In this document: in pieces, positions 56,716-64,000 of the stretch
How positions within the stretch are numbered: the first letter of the stretch is position 1
Layout: each line of letters opens with the position of its first letter
Source of the DNA: Ruminococcus sp.
Lineage (GTDB): Bacteria; Bacillota; Clostridia; Oscillospirales; Acutalibacteraceae
Assembly (NCBI GenBank): GCA_017416065.1
Contig: JAFQDM010000014.1
Span: 1-64,000, forward strand
Reading direction: 5' to 3'
Length of the DNA stretch: 64,000 nucleotides
Position numbers and translations under genes: made by a program
Notes under the pieces: model-generated
The model's input: only the letters and a program-made list of their open reading frames with translations
What the model was told of the DNA's origin: nothing
The model's database searches: none

Positions 56716-57660
56716 TTACTTCTCTGCTTTCTCTATATTTTTAACCTTGGCGATGTATATGGGGCGTCTCTTTGTTTCTATGAACACTCTGCCCAGGTAC
56801 TCACCTATAATACCGATGGAAAGTTCTATGATACCGCCGATGAGAAGCTCAACGCATACGGTGGTTGCATAGCCTGAGCCGATCTCTCCCGTTACAATTG
56901 CTTTGATGGCAATGTACAGCATTCCAATGCCTGAAATAATAAACATTATCACACCCAGTACAAATATAAACTTAAGGGGAGATACGGAGAATGAGGTTAT
57001 TCCGTCAATTGCATAGCGAAACAATCCCCAGAAGTTCCAACTTGAAGTGCCGATGGTACGCTCCACATTCTCATACGGTATCCATTTTGTATCAAAGCCT
57101 ACCCAGCAGAAGATTCCCTTTGAAAACCTCTGCACCTCTGACATAGACAGGATGGCATCCACCATCTGCTTTGTCATCACGCGGAAGTCTACTGCACCGT
57201 ATGGCATCTTTACGGAAGACATAGAGTTCTGCATCTTAAAGAAGAGCTTTGAGAATCCGCGACGGAGAAAGCCGTCCTTTCTTTCTTTTTCTTCTCTGTA
57301 AAGAGCACAGCAGTCGTGACCCTCTTCTATGCCCTTAAGCATCTGCGGGAACATTGCAGGAGGGTGCTGCAGGTCTGCGTCCATAACTATCACAAGGTCT
57401 GCACTTGCGTGCTCAAGACCTGCATACATGGCGGCTTCCTTGCCGAAGTTTCTGGAAAATGAAATATACTTTACATTGTCAAACTCTTTTGCAAGCTTGA
57501 TCATTGTAAGCAAGGTTTTGTCCTTACTGCCGTCATTCACCAATATATAACGGAAGCTGTACTCGGGCAGTGTAGCAATAACCTCGTTTGTAACCCTGAT
57601 AAATTCTGGAAGCACCTCTTCCTCGTTGTAGCAAGGAACTATGATATCTACTGTTTTCAT
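56716..57660 (-). CDS. Undecaprenyl-phosphate glycosyltransferase, CsbB/GtrB type
   Basis: 314 residues. The GT2 domain starts VDIIVPCYNEEEVLPEF and carries the metal motif VMDADLQHPP near residue 98. Two C-terminal membrane segments (about 230-295) are typical of GtrB/CsbB/DPM1-like enzymes, which load a sugar onto undecaprenyl phosphate at the inner face. Co-translated with the GtcA-like gene. The product would feed the YfhO-type transferase encoded divergently. Confidence 0.93.
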   Translation of the reverse strand: MKTVDIIVPCYNEEEVLPEFIRVTNEVIATLPEYSFRYILVNDGSKDKTLLTMIKLAKEFDNVKYISFSRNFGKEAAMYAGLEHASADLVIVMDADLQHPPAMFPQMLKGIEEGHDCCALYREEKERKDGFLRRGFSKLFFKMQNSMSSVKMPYGAVDFRVMTKQMVDAILSMSEVQRFSKGIFCWVGFDTKWIPYENVERTIGTSSWNFWGLFRYAIDGITSFSVSPLKFIFVLGVIMFIISGIGMLYIAIKAIVTGEIGSGYATTVCVELLIGGIIELSIGIIGEYLGRVFIETKRRPIYIAKVKNIEKAEK

Positions 57661-57718
57661 TCAAAAATCACCTCTTGAACTAATTACACCTGTAAAATGA
57701 ACAAAGTTATACAAATGC

Positions 57719-57747
57719 ATTATATCATTAAGCATTTAAAAAGTCTA
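57719..57747 (-). promoter_or_regulatory. Promoter of the csbB-gtcA-like operon
   Basis: Minus strand: -35 TAGACT (57742-57747), 17-nt spacer, -10 TATAAT (57719-57724) preceded by TGA. Confidence 0.7.
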
Positions 57748-57791
57748 CAGAAAATCACTATAAACATATTTTATCTTTTTTTATAAAACGG

Positions 57792-57820
57792 TTTACCTTT
57801 GACAGCAATGGTGGTATAAT
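57792..57820 (+). promoter_or_regulatory. Promoter of the YfhO-type gene
   Basis: -35 TTTACC (57792-57797), 17-nt spacer, -10 TATAAT (57815-57820). Confidence 0.65.
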
Positions 57821-57883
57821 TAGTATGTATATCTATGTGCAAGCCTCACGCTTGCAAAACACCATCTTTTGGGAGGTTATTTT

Positions 57884-60856
57884 ATGACATTTGCAAAAAA
57901 GACCAAAATCCCGAAAGCCAAAACTCTGCGTGAAGCAGGCAAACCCACATTTCTCAGCAAAAATAAGTATATTCTTCTTTCTTTTCTTTTACCCTTTGCG
58001 CTGATGACGGTGGCCTATGCCTGGGCAGACGTGGCGCCCTTCGGAATTCTGAACACTATGGTGGAATCCATCGGTTTTCATCTGCACAAGATTTTTCCCT
58101 TTATTGGAAAAAACGCTGCTCCGAATATGGCAACCCCCTGGGGTTCAAAGCAGATACTTGTTGTAGACCTTTGGCATCAGTATTATCCCTTCCTTGTAGA
58201 CCTGCAGGATAAGCTTCAATCAGGAGGCTCCCTGTTCTGGTCCTGGGCGGTGGGTATGGGCTCAAACTTCATAGCCATGATGTCTTACTATCTGCTCAGC
58301 CCCCTTAACTTCCTGTCTGTGTTTGTGCCTACAGAGGCCCTGGTAGGTTATCTTGCGGTCATCACCGTTATCAAGATTGCCCTTGCAGGAATGTTCACCG
58401 CCATATGCTTCAGGATAATTTTCAAGAAGAACGATCTGTCTTTGGTGTTCTTCTCCGTTATGTACTCCCTGTGCTCCTTCTGTATGGGCTACTATTGGTG
58501 TACCATCTGGCTTGACTCCTTTGCAATGCTTCCCCTTGTGGTTGCGGGCACGGTTTGTCTGCTCAGAGACGGAAAGTATAAGCTTTTCATCATCTCTCTT
58601 GCATTGGCAGTAGCTTTTAACTACTACATCGGACTTTTTATCTGTGCGGCTGTGCTTCTTACAGCTATAGGCTACACCGCCTCCTGCTGGAAAAGCTTCA
58701 GAAAATCCTGCAAGGATCTGCTGCGCACGGTTATCTGCTCCGTAACCTCTTTGCTGCTGACGGCACCAATCACCATTCCTGCCTTTCTGGCACTTCAGAA
58801 TTGCTACAAATCCACAAGCGGAATGCCTACAAAGTTTGACATAAACATTGGTACAGACAACTTTGAGGGCACCATGGATGCTGTGGTTAAGATCTTCAGC
58901 AACTTTATCTCCTTCCTCAGTCCTACATCAAAGGAGGGACTTCCCAACGTAAGCTGCGGAATTCTCTGCCTTGTGCTTTTAGCGGTGTTCTTCTGCATAA
59001 AGAAGGTAAGGCTGGGAGAAAAGATATTCTGCATCACAACCCTGCTTTTCCTTGTGGCAAGCTTTATCTTCCGCCATCTTGATTACATCTGGCACGGCTT
59101 CCACTATCCCAATATGCTCCCCTACAGATTCAGCTTCCTTGTAAGCTTTTTGCTGATCTATATGTCATTCAGGGCGTTTATGTTCATAAGCGAGGCATCA
59201 TATCTTGATATTGTGATCGGCGGACTTATCTATTCCCTGTTCGTGCTTCTGCATTTTCTCAGAACAGAAGAAGACCTGAACAAAGGTGCCGCCATTGCAT
59301 CTGCAATACTCGGTGCAGTTATGTTTGTTCTCTTACTGCTTTATTCCCTCAAGGTTATGCCCAAGCGAGCTCTGGCAATTATCCTCTGCCTGCTTGTAAC
59401 AGGTGAAATGTGTGCAACCGCTATTATCGGCGTTAAAACCGTCAGCACCACAACCACATCCGGCTATCCCAGAGAAGCAAAGAACGTAAGCCGCATTCTC
59501 AATCATATTGACCTTTGGTCGGAGAAGGAAGCTCCTGACATCTTCCGCACAGAGACTACCTCCACCCAGACTCTTAACGACGGTGCTCTTAACGGCTACA
59601 AGGGAATTTCCGTCTTCAACTCCATGGCTAACGTGAGCATCACAAAATTTACGGAGTTTATCGGCTGTGCAGGCTGGAAGGCTGGCAACCGCTACACCTA
59701 CTATGAAAGCTCACCCGTTACAAACACAATTCTCAACCTACGCTACCTCATTGCCCGTGACGGCAAAAGCTACACAGGCAAGTATATGGAGGAGGTAGAC
59801 CGTTCAAACAACGTAGTTCTTTATGAAAACACACAGTACGTTAACATGGGATTTTTGACAGAAAATCTGCTTTCAACATTTACTGTTACAGACTCTACCT
59901 ACAACCCCTTTGAAAATCAGATCAACTTCTGGAAGCTTGCAACAGGCATTGAGGAGCCTCTCTACACACAGCTTACGGTTAAGGACGTTGGTCATTCAAG
60001 TGACGACCTGCTCTCTTACACCAAAACCTCTGAGGGGGTTTACACCTTCTCTCCCAAGGATACCACCTCTGCAAAGCACATCAAGTTCAACTTCTATCCT
60101 GAGGAAGACTCTATGCTCTATGCTTACTTCTACGTAAGCGGTGCTCAGGATAAGGGTAATATTTACATCGATGATGCAAGCCGCAACACAATAAACGTAA
60201 AACAACCCTACATTTCTGCAATCGGAAACAGAAAAGAGGGCGACAAGGTATCTCTTTACTGCAGCCTTGACCCCAAGAAGACCTCCTCCGTGCGAGCATT
60301 CTGCTATGCACTGAACGAGGATGTGTATGAGGCAGGCATTAAGAAATTCAGAGAAGGCGCTCTGCAGACCACAAAGGCTACGGATACTGTTCTTGAAGGC
60401 ACAATAAACGCCGAAAAGGACAGCTTGCTGTACACCTCAATTCCCTATGAAAAGGGCTGGAGCGTTACCGTAGACGGCAAACCCGCTGAGGTTGTGGCTG
60501 TGGGAGATGCCATGTGCGCAGTAAATGTTACAAAGGGTACCCACACCATCCGCTTCAGCTATGTGCCTGACGGATTCATGCTTGGAACAGTGGCATTTAT
60601 CTCAGCCGCATTACTCTTTGCATTTATGTGTGTATGCACTTCCAACAAATTCCGCACAAAGGCTTTTGCAAAGCCCGTAGCCTGGGTATTTGATCCCAAT
60701 GTTCCTGAGAGAATCAGAAAAAATAAACTTGAAGAAGAGGAAGAATCAGAAGAAACAACTCCTGATTCCGATATGGATTCCAACTCAGAACCCAATACTT
60801 CTGAAGAAGCTCCCATTACCAAAGAAGAAACAGAAGATATAACAGAAAACGAATAA
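57884..60856 (+). CDS. YfhO family glycosyltransferase-like membrane protein
   Basis: 990 residues. About a dozen membrane helices lie in the first ~560 residues. A large outside domain (about 565-905), one last helix (about 910-930) and an acidic Glu/Thr-rich cytoplasmic tail follow. Family hallmarks: YPFLVDLQDKL near 95, the GxG-type AVGMGSNFIAMMSYYLLSPLN, YWCTIWLDS, and SIPYEKGWSVTVDGKPAE near 860. In Bacillus/Listeria, YfhO-type proteins add sugars to lipoteichoic acid from lipid-linked donors made by CsbB-type enzymes. The start at 57884 is preceded by GGGAGG. Confidence 0.92.
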   Translation: MTFAKKTKIPKAKTLREAGKPTFLSKNKYILLSFLLPFALMTVAYAWADVAPFGILNTMVESIGFHLHKIFPFIGKNAAPNMATPWGSKQILVVDLWHQYYPFLVDLQDKLQSGGSLFWSWAVGMGSNFIAMMSYYLLSPLNFLSVFVPTEALVGYLAVITVIKIALAGMFTAICFRIIFKKNDLSLVFFSVMYSLCSFCMGYYWCTIWLDSFAMLPLVVAGTVCLLRDGKYKLFIISLALAVAFNYYIGLFICAAVLLTAIGYTASCWKSFRKSCKDLLRTVICSVTSLLLTAPITIPAFLALQNCYKSTSGMPTKFDINIGTDNFEGTMDAVVKIFSNFISFLSPTSKEGLPNVSCGILCLVLLAVFFCIKKVRLGEKIFCITTLLFLVASFIFRHLDYIWHGFHYPNMLPYRFSFLVSFLLIYMSFRAFMFISEASYLDIVIGGLIYSLFVLLHFLRTEEDLNKGAAIASAILGAVMFVLLLLYSLKVMPKRALAIILCLLVTGEMCATAIIGVKTVSTTTTSGYPREAKNVSRILNHIDLWSEKEAPDIFRTETTSTQTLNDGALNGYKGISVFNSMANVSITKFTEFIGCAGWKAGNRYTYYESSPVTNTILNLRYLIARDGKSYTGKYMEEVDRSNNVVLYENTQYVNMGFLTENLLSTFTVTDSTYNPFENQINFWKLATGIEEPLYTQLTVKDVGHSSDDLLSYTKTSEGVYTFSPKDTTSAKHIKFNFYPEEDSMLYAYFYVSGAQDKGNIYIDDASRNTINVKQPYISAIGNRKEGDKVSLYCSLDPKKTSSVRAFCYALNEDVYEAGIKKFREGALQTTKATDTVLEGTINAEKDSLLYTSIPYEKGWSVTVDGKPAEVVAVGDAMCAVNVTKGTHTIRFSYVPDGFMLGTVAFISAALLFAFMCVCTSNKFRTKAFAKPVAWVFDPNVPERIRKNKLEEEEESEETTPDSDMDSNSEPNTSEEAPITKEETEDITENE

Positions 60857-60864
60857 TATAAAGA

Positions 60865-60892
60865 AAGTGAGCAGAGTAGATTCTGCTCACTT
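60865..60892 (+). terminator. Terminator of the YfhO-type gene
   Basis: 11-bp stem AAGTGAGCAGA/TCTGCTCACTT, 6-nt loop, then TTTATT. Confidence 0.9.
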
Positions 60893-60896
60893 TTTA

Positions 60897-61061
60897 TTAA
60901 CCTATTTTAATTTCTCCGTGCTTTTCTTCGTATTTTTCAATACAATCCCTAATTAGAATCAATATCTGGCTATTCGCACTTCTTCCCTCATAATCTGCTA
61001 CTATATGCAATTTATGAAGTGTTTCTTCCGATATTCTTATAGATAAACTCTTTATAGCCAT
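60897..61061 (-). CDS. Small ribbon-helix-helix DNA-binding protein
   Basis: 54 residues. It begins Met-Ala-Ile-Lys-Ser-Leu-Ser-Ile-Arg-Ile-Ser-Glu-Glu and continues with THKL-like helix A and RSANSQI near residue 27-33, the Arc/CopG-type ribbon-helix-helix pattern. GTGAGGT lies 4-9 nt before the ATG. A+T-rich, between yfhO and the divergent SLOG gene. Such small proteins are often autoregulators or antitoxins. The promoter (61095-61123) overlaps that of the divergent gene. Confidence 0.82.
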   Translation of the reverse strand: MAIKSLSIRISEETLHKLHIVADYEGRSANSQILILIRDCIEKYEEKHGEIKIG

Positions 61062-61089
61062 AATAACCTCACTACAGATATATTTTATA

Positions 61090-61123
61090 TTTACTTTATA
61101 CCTAATTTGTGATATTATGTTAA
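61090..61123. promoter_or_regulatory. Overlapping divergent promoters of the RHH-SLOG pair
   Basis: Plus: TTTACT (61090-61095), 17-nt spacer, TATTAT (61113-61118). Minus: TTAACA (61118-61123), 17-nt spacer, TATAAA (61095-61100). They occupy almost the same bases, so polymerase binding should be mutually exclusive. Confidence 0.55.
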
Positions 61124-61166
61124 AAGTAGATACATTATATATTCATATTATATCTAAAGGTGAGTT

Positions 61167-61508
61167 ATGAAAATTGCAATAGTCGGTTCAAGAGGAATAA
61201 CTAATATTAATTTAGAAAAATATATAACAAAGCAGATACTTATAAATGTGTCTGAAATTGTAACCGGCGGCGCTAAAGGCATCGATACTTTAGCTATGCA
61301 GTTTGCAAGAGATAATAACCTTCCGTGCAGGATATTCCTTCCTGAGTATTCCAGATATAAAAAAGGTGCTCCCCTTAAACGAAACGAGCTTATTGCAAAT
61401 TATTGTGAGGAAGCATATATATTTTGGAATGGAAAATCTAAAGGAACAAATCATATTCTTAATTGTTTTAATAAGTTAAATAAAAAGGTCAATTTGTTTA
61501 TTATATAG
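61167..61508 (+). CDS. Small SLOG-fold (DUF2493-like) protein
   Basis: 113 residues. KIAIVGSRGI (residues 2-11), VTGGAKGIDTLAMQFARDNN (32-51), APLKRNELI near 70 and FWNGKSKGTNHIL near 85 match the DUF2493/YspA branch of the SLOG superfamily, Rossmann-like nucleotide-binding proteins. AAAGGTGAG lies before the ATG. Divergent from the ribbon-helix-helix gene, A+T-rich, and sited between convergent yfhO and gyrA. Stop codon is TAG. Function not established. Confidence 0.87.
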   Translation: MKIAIVGSRGITNINLEKYITKQILINVSEIVTGGAKGIDTLAMQFARDNNLPCRIFLPEYSRYKKGAPLKRNELIANYCEEAYIFWNGKSKGTNHILNCFNKLNKKVNLFII

Positions 61509-61509
61509 T

Positions 61510-61539
61510 AAGACCGCTGTGTTTGTGCACAGCGGTCTT
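61510..61539. terminator. Bidirectional terminator between the SLOG gene and gyrA
   Basis: 12-bp perfect stem AAGACCGCTGTG/CACAGCGGTCTT with a 6-nt loop and T-rich sequence on either side. Confidence 0.88.
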
Positions 61540-61558
61540 TGTTATAAAATGCTATATA

Positions 61559-64000
61559 TTATTCTGTAACCTCTTCTGCAGTATCGTCTGTATCGTCTTC
61601 AGGGTTTTCTTCCTCTGCTTCGTCAATTACTGCATCTGCGGCTTCTTCCTCAGGGTCTATCTCCTCTGCTTCAAGGGCTACTGCATCCTCCTCGTGGGGT
61701 GCGCGTGCAGCGGCAACAACCTTGTTGCCTTCCTTGATGCGCATTACGGTTACACCCTTGGAGGGTCTTGCACAAATACGGATAGAGCTTGCAAGAATTC
61801 TGATGATGATTCCATCCTCGGAAACAAGAATAATATCATCCTCAAGGTCTACAACCTTGATTGCGGCAACATCGCCGTATTTTTCTACGTGATAGTTGAT
61901 GATACCCTTGCCGCCTCTGGACTGGAGCCTGTAGTTGTCGATCTCAGAAAGTCTGCCGTAGCCTGTCTCTGAAACTGTCAGCACCTTGCCGCCCTCGCGA
62001 GCAACAGACATACCCACAACCTGGTCTCCCTGGCGGAGTCTGATAGCGCGCACACCGCGGGCAAGTCTGCCCATAGGACGAACGTTGTTCTCGTCAAAGC
62101 GGATTGCGTAACCCTTCTTGGTTGCAATTATTATTGAATCCGTACCGTCTGTCATACGTACCCAGGCAAGCTCGTCGCCTTCGTTCAGCTCAAGAGCTAT
62201 GAGGCCGCCCTTACGGTTTGTATTGTATGCATTAAGGGATATCCTCTTAATAATTCCCTGGCGGGTTACCATGATCAGATACTTGTCCTCCTCAAAATCA
62301 GGAACTCTGATCATAGAGGTGATCTTTTCATCTGCTGTAATGGGCAGAAGGTTTGCAATATTCATACCCTTGGACTGACGGCTTCCCTCAGGAATCTCGT
62401 AGCACTTGAGTCTGTAAACTCTGCCTTTGTCTGAGAAGAATAGTATGTAATCGTGAGAACCTGTAATCATCAGCTCTGTTGCAACATCTTCCTCTCTTCT
62501 GGTCATACCGGCAACGCCTCTGCCTCCGCGATTCTGAATTTTGTAGGTATCAGTAGTCTGGCGCTTGATGTAACCAAAACGAGTGTAGGTCACAACGCAC
62601 TGCTCCTCAGGAATAAGATCTTCAATATCAACCTCACCGCTGATTGCACAGATCTCTGTTCTTCTTTCGTCTGCATATTTGTTTCTGATCTCGGTTGCCT
62701 CAACCTTTACGATCTGCATACGTCTTTCTTTACTTGCAAGGATTTCTCTGAAATCTGCAATTTTAATTCCCAGCTCCTTGATTTCGTCTTCTATCTTTTC
62801 TCTTTCTAAGCCTGTGAGCTGTCTCAGACGCATCTGAACTATTGCCTGTGCCTGAATCTCTGTAAGAGCAAACTTCTCCATCAAGTTGTTTACAGCATCA
62901 GAAGTATCTTTACTTGCACGGATAGTGGCAATAACCTCGTCAATATTATCAAGGGCTATCTTGAGACCTTCCAGTATATGCATTCTTTCCTCTGCTTTTT
63001 TCAAATCAAATGCAGTTCTGCGGGCAATAACCTCCTCCTGGAAGTCTATGTAATTTGTGAGCATTTCCTTCAGATTCAGAATCTTAGGCTCGCCGTTTAC
63101 AATTGCAAGCATAATAACACCAAATGTGGTCTGAAGCTGAGTGAAGCTGTAAAGCTGATTGAGCACTACCTGAGCAGAAGCATCTCGCTTTACGTCAATT
63201 TCAATATGCATACCGTTTCTGTCGGAGTGGTCCTCAATATTGGAGATACCCTCCAGCTTCTTTTCATTTACAAGTTCTGCGATATGCTCAATAAGTCTTG
63301 CTTTGTTTACCTGGTAAGGAAGCTCTGTAACAATAATCTTGAATCTGCCGTTCTTTTCTTCTACTATCTCTGCTTTGGCACGGACTGTGATCTTGCCTCT
63401 GCCCGTCATATATGCGGCACGGATACCGCTTCTGCCCATTATCATTGCTCCTGTGGGGAAGTCAGGACCGGGCAGGCATTCCATAAGCTCAGGGATCTCT
63501 GTGTCAGGATTATCAATAAGCATACACATTGCATCAATAACCTCTGCCAGATTATGAGGAGGAATGTTTGTTGCCATACCAACGGCAATACCGTTTGAGC
63601 CGTTTACAAGAAGATTTGGGAATCTTGAGGGAAGTACAGTAGGCTCCTGCAGACGGTCGTCGAAGTTGGGCATAAAATCTACAGTTTCCTTGTCTATATC
63701 CGCAAGCATTTCTGTAGATATCTTGCTCATTTTTGACTCTGTATATCTGTATGCAGCAGGGGGATCGCCGTCAACAGAACCAAAGTTACCGTGTCCGTCC
63801 ACAAGCATATATCTCATAGAGAAATCCTGTGCAAGACGCACCATTGCATCGTAAACGGATGCATCTCCGTGAGGGTGATAAGAACCCAGCACGGAACCGA
63901 CTGTATCTGCACATTTTCTGTATGCTTTCTCAGGGGTCAGACCCTTTTCGTACATTGTATAGAGAATTCTTCTGTGAACGGGCTTTAGTCCGTCGCGCAC
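61559..64000 (-). CDS. gyrA: DNA gyrase subunit A (5' end outside the window)
   Basis: 813 codons are present; the N-terminal ~30 residues lie beyond position 64000. The visible part begins [13 protein letters not shown]. The active-site region [14 protein letters not shown] contains the DNA-cleaving Tyr. QNRGGRG near residue 510 is the GyrA box, which separates gyrase from topoisomerase IV, and a second box-like QSRGGKG occurs near 705. The beta-pinwheel C-terminal domain is followed by a ~60-residue tail made mostly of Glu/Asp. It introduces negative supercoils together with GyrB. In some Clostridia gyrB precedes gyrA; that position is off the window. Confidence 0.95.
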   Translation of the reverse strand: MRDGLKPVHRRILYTMYEKGLTPEKAYRKCADTVGSVLGSYHPHGDASVYDAMVRLAQDFSMRYMLVDGHGNFGSVDGDPPAAYRYTESKMSKISTEMLADIDKETVDFMPNFDDRLQEPTVLPSRFPNLLVNGSNGIAVGMATNIPPHNLAEVIDAMCMLIDNPDTEIPELMECLPGPDFPTGAMIMGRSGIRAAYMTGRGKITVRAKAEIVEEKNGRFKIIVTELPYQVNKARLIEHIAELVNEKKLEGISNIEDHSDRNGMHIEIDVKRDASAQVVLNQLYSFTQLQTTFGVIMLAIVNGEPKILNLKEMLTNYIDFQEEVIARRTAFDLKKAEERMHILEGLKIALDNIDEVIATIRASKDTSDAVNNLMEKFALTEIQAQAIVQMRLRQLTGLEREKIEDEIKELGIKIADFREILASKERRMQIVKVEATEIRNKYADERRTEICAISGEVDIEDLIPEEQCVVTYTRFGYIKRQTTDTYKIQNRGGRGVAGMTRREEDVATELMITGSHDYILFFSDKGRVYRLKCYEIPEGSRQSKGMNIANLLPITADEKITSMIRVPDFEEDKYLIMVTRQGIIKRISLNAYNTNRKGGLIALELNEGDELAWVRMTDGTDSIIIATKKGYAIRFDENNVRPMGRLARGVRAIRLRQGDQVVGMSVAREGGKVLTVSETGYGRLSEIDNYRLQSRGGKGIINYHVEKYGDVAAIKVVDLEDDIILVSEDGIIIRILASSIRICARPSKGVTVMRIKEGNKVVAAARAPHEEDAVALEAEEIDPEEEAADAVIDEAEEENPEDDTDDTAEEVTE

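Overview
The window reads as a chromosomal segment of an anaerobic, low-to-mid-GC Firmicute of the class Clostridia, most likely a gut or rumen Ruminococcaceae/Oscillospiraceae-type organism. Evidence: Gram-positive sigma-A promoters (TTGACA-17-TATAAT) and strong AGGAGG ribosome sites, Bacillus-type LexA, tandem hisS-aspS, a YabE-like 3D-domain protein, a BspA-type leucine-rich-repeat protein carrying a dockerin (cellulosome-style anchoring), split cobalamin-dependent methionine synthase and the clostridial GGGtGRT/iron-sulfur scaffold pair. No phage, transposase or CRISPR array is visible.

Layout. 1-6 kb: 5' end of a 16S rRNA gene (minus strand) with its promoter, a zinc-ribbon membrane protein, a lipoprotein, a TtcA-like PP-loop enzyme, a G5/3D cell-wall protein, and lexA. 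6-13 kb: asnB, ribF, an acetyltransferase/CpXC pair, a coiled-coil protein, a flavodoxin/TetR pair and tRNA-Thr. 13-23 kb: a B12-type radical SAM protein, then a plus-strand surface-glycan block (two acyltransferases, a GT2 glycosyltransferase, a GtrII-type membrane protein) ending in the dockerin/LRR protein. 23-36 kb: a 1745-residue secreted phosphoesterase protein, a Cys-rich small gene behind a structured leader, the GGGtGRT pair, three tandem lipoprotein paralogues with an amidohydrolase, an XRE regulator and CapA. 36-40 kb: a YidC insertase fused to a CDP-glycerol glycerophosphotransferase domain, a tiny membrane protein, a winged-helix/LicC-type nucleotidyltransferase and an ECF substrate-binding protein. 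40-48 kb: hisS-aspS, then metF, the methionine synthase reactivation domain, metH and thpR (one-carbon/methionine metabolism). 48-53 kb (minus): two-component system, M14 peptidase, C-GCAxxG protein and a Rieske oxidoreductase. 53-64 kb: lepA, gtcA/csbB-like genes divergent from yfhO (three-component cell-envelope glycosylation) and gyrA running off the right edge.

Least expected elements: (i) two small candidate structured RNAs, one before asnB with a possible 10-bp pseudoknot and one that forms the leader of a Cys-rich gene and ends in a UUCG-loop terminator directly before its ribosome site; (ii) two A+T-rich modules, each a small DNA-binding protein divergent from a small SLOG-fold protein, both sitting between convergent housekeeping genes, one of them bracketed by perfect 36-bp copies of a terminator; (iii) the YidC-glycerophosphotransferase fusion; (iv) an in-frame amber codon in the signal peptide of the dockerin protein; (v) a regular array of short hairpins after tRNA-Thr.

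All calls come from reading the sequence and recalled family knowledge. No alignment, folding or database search was run.
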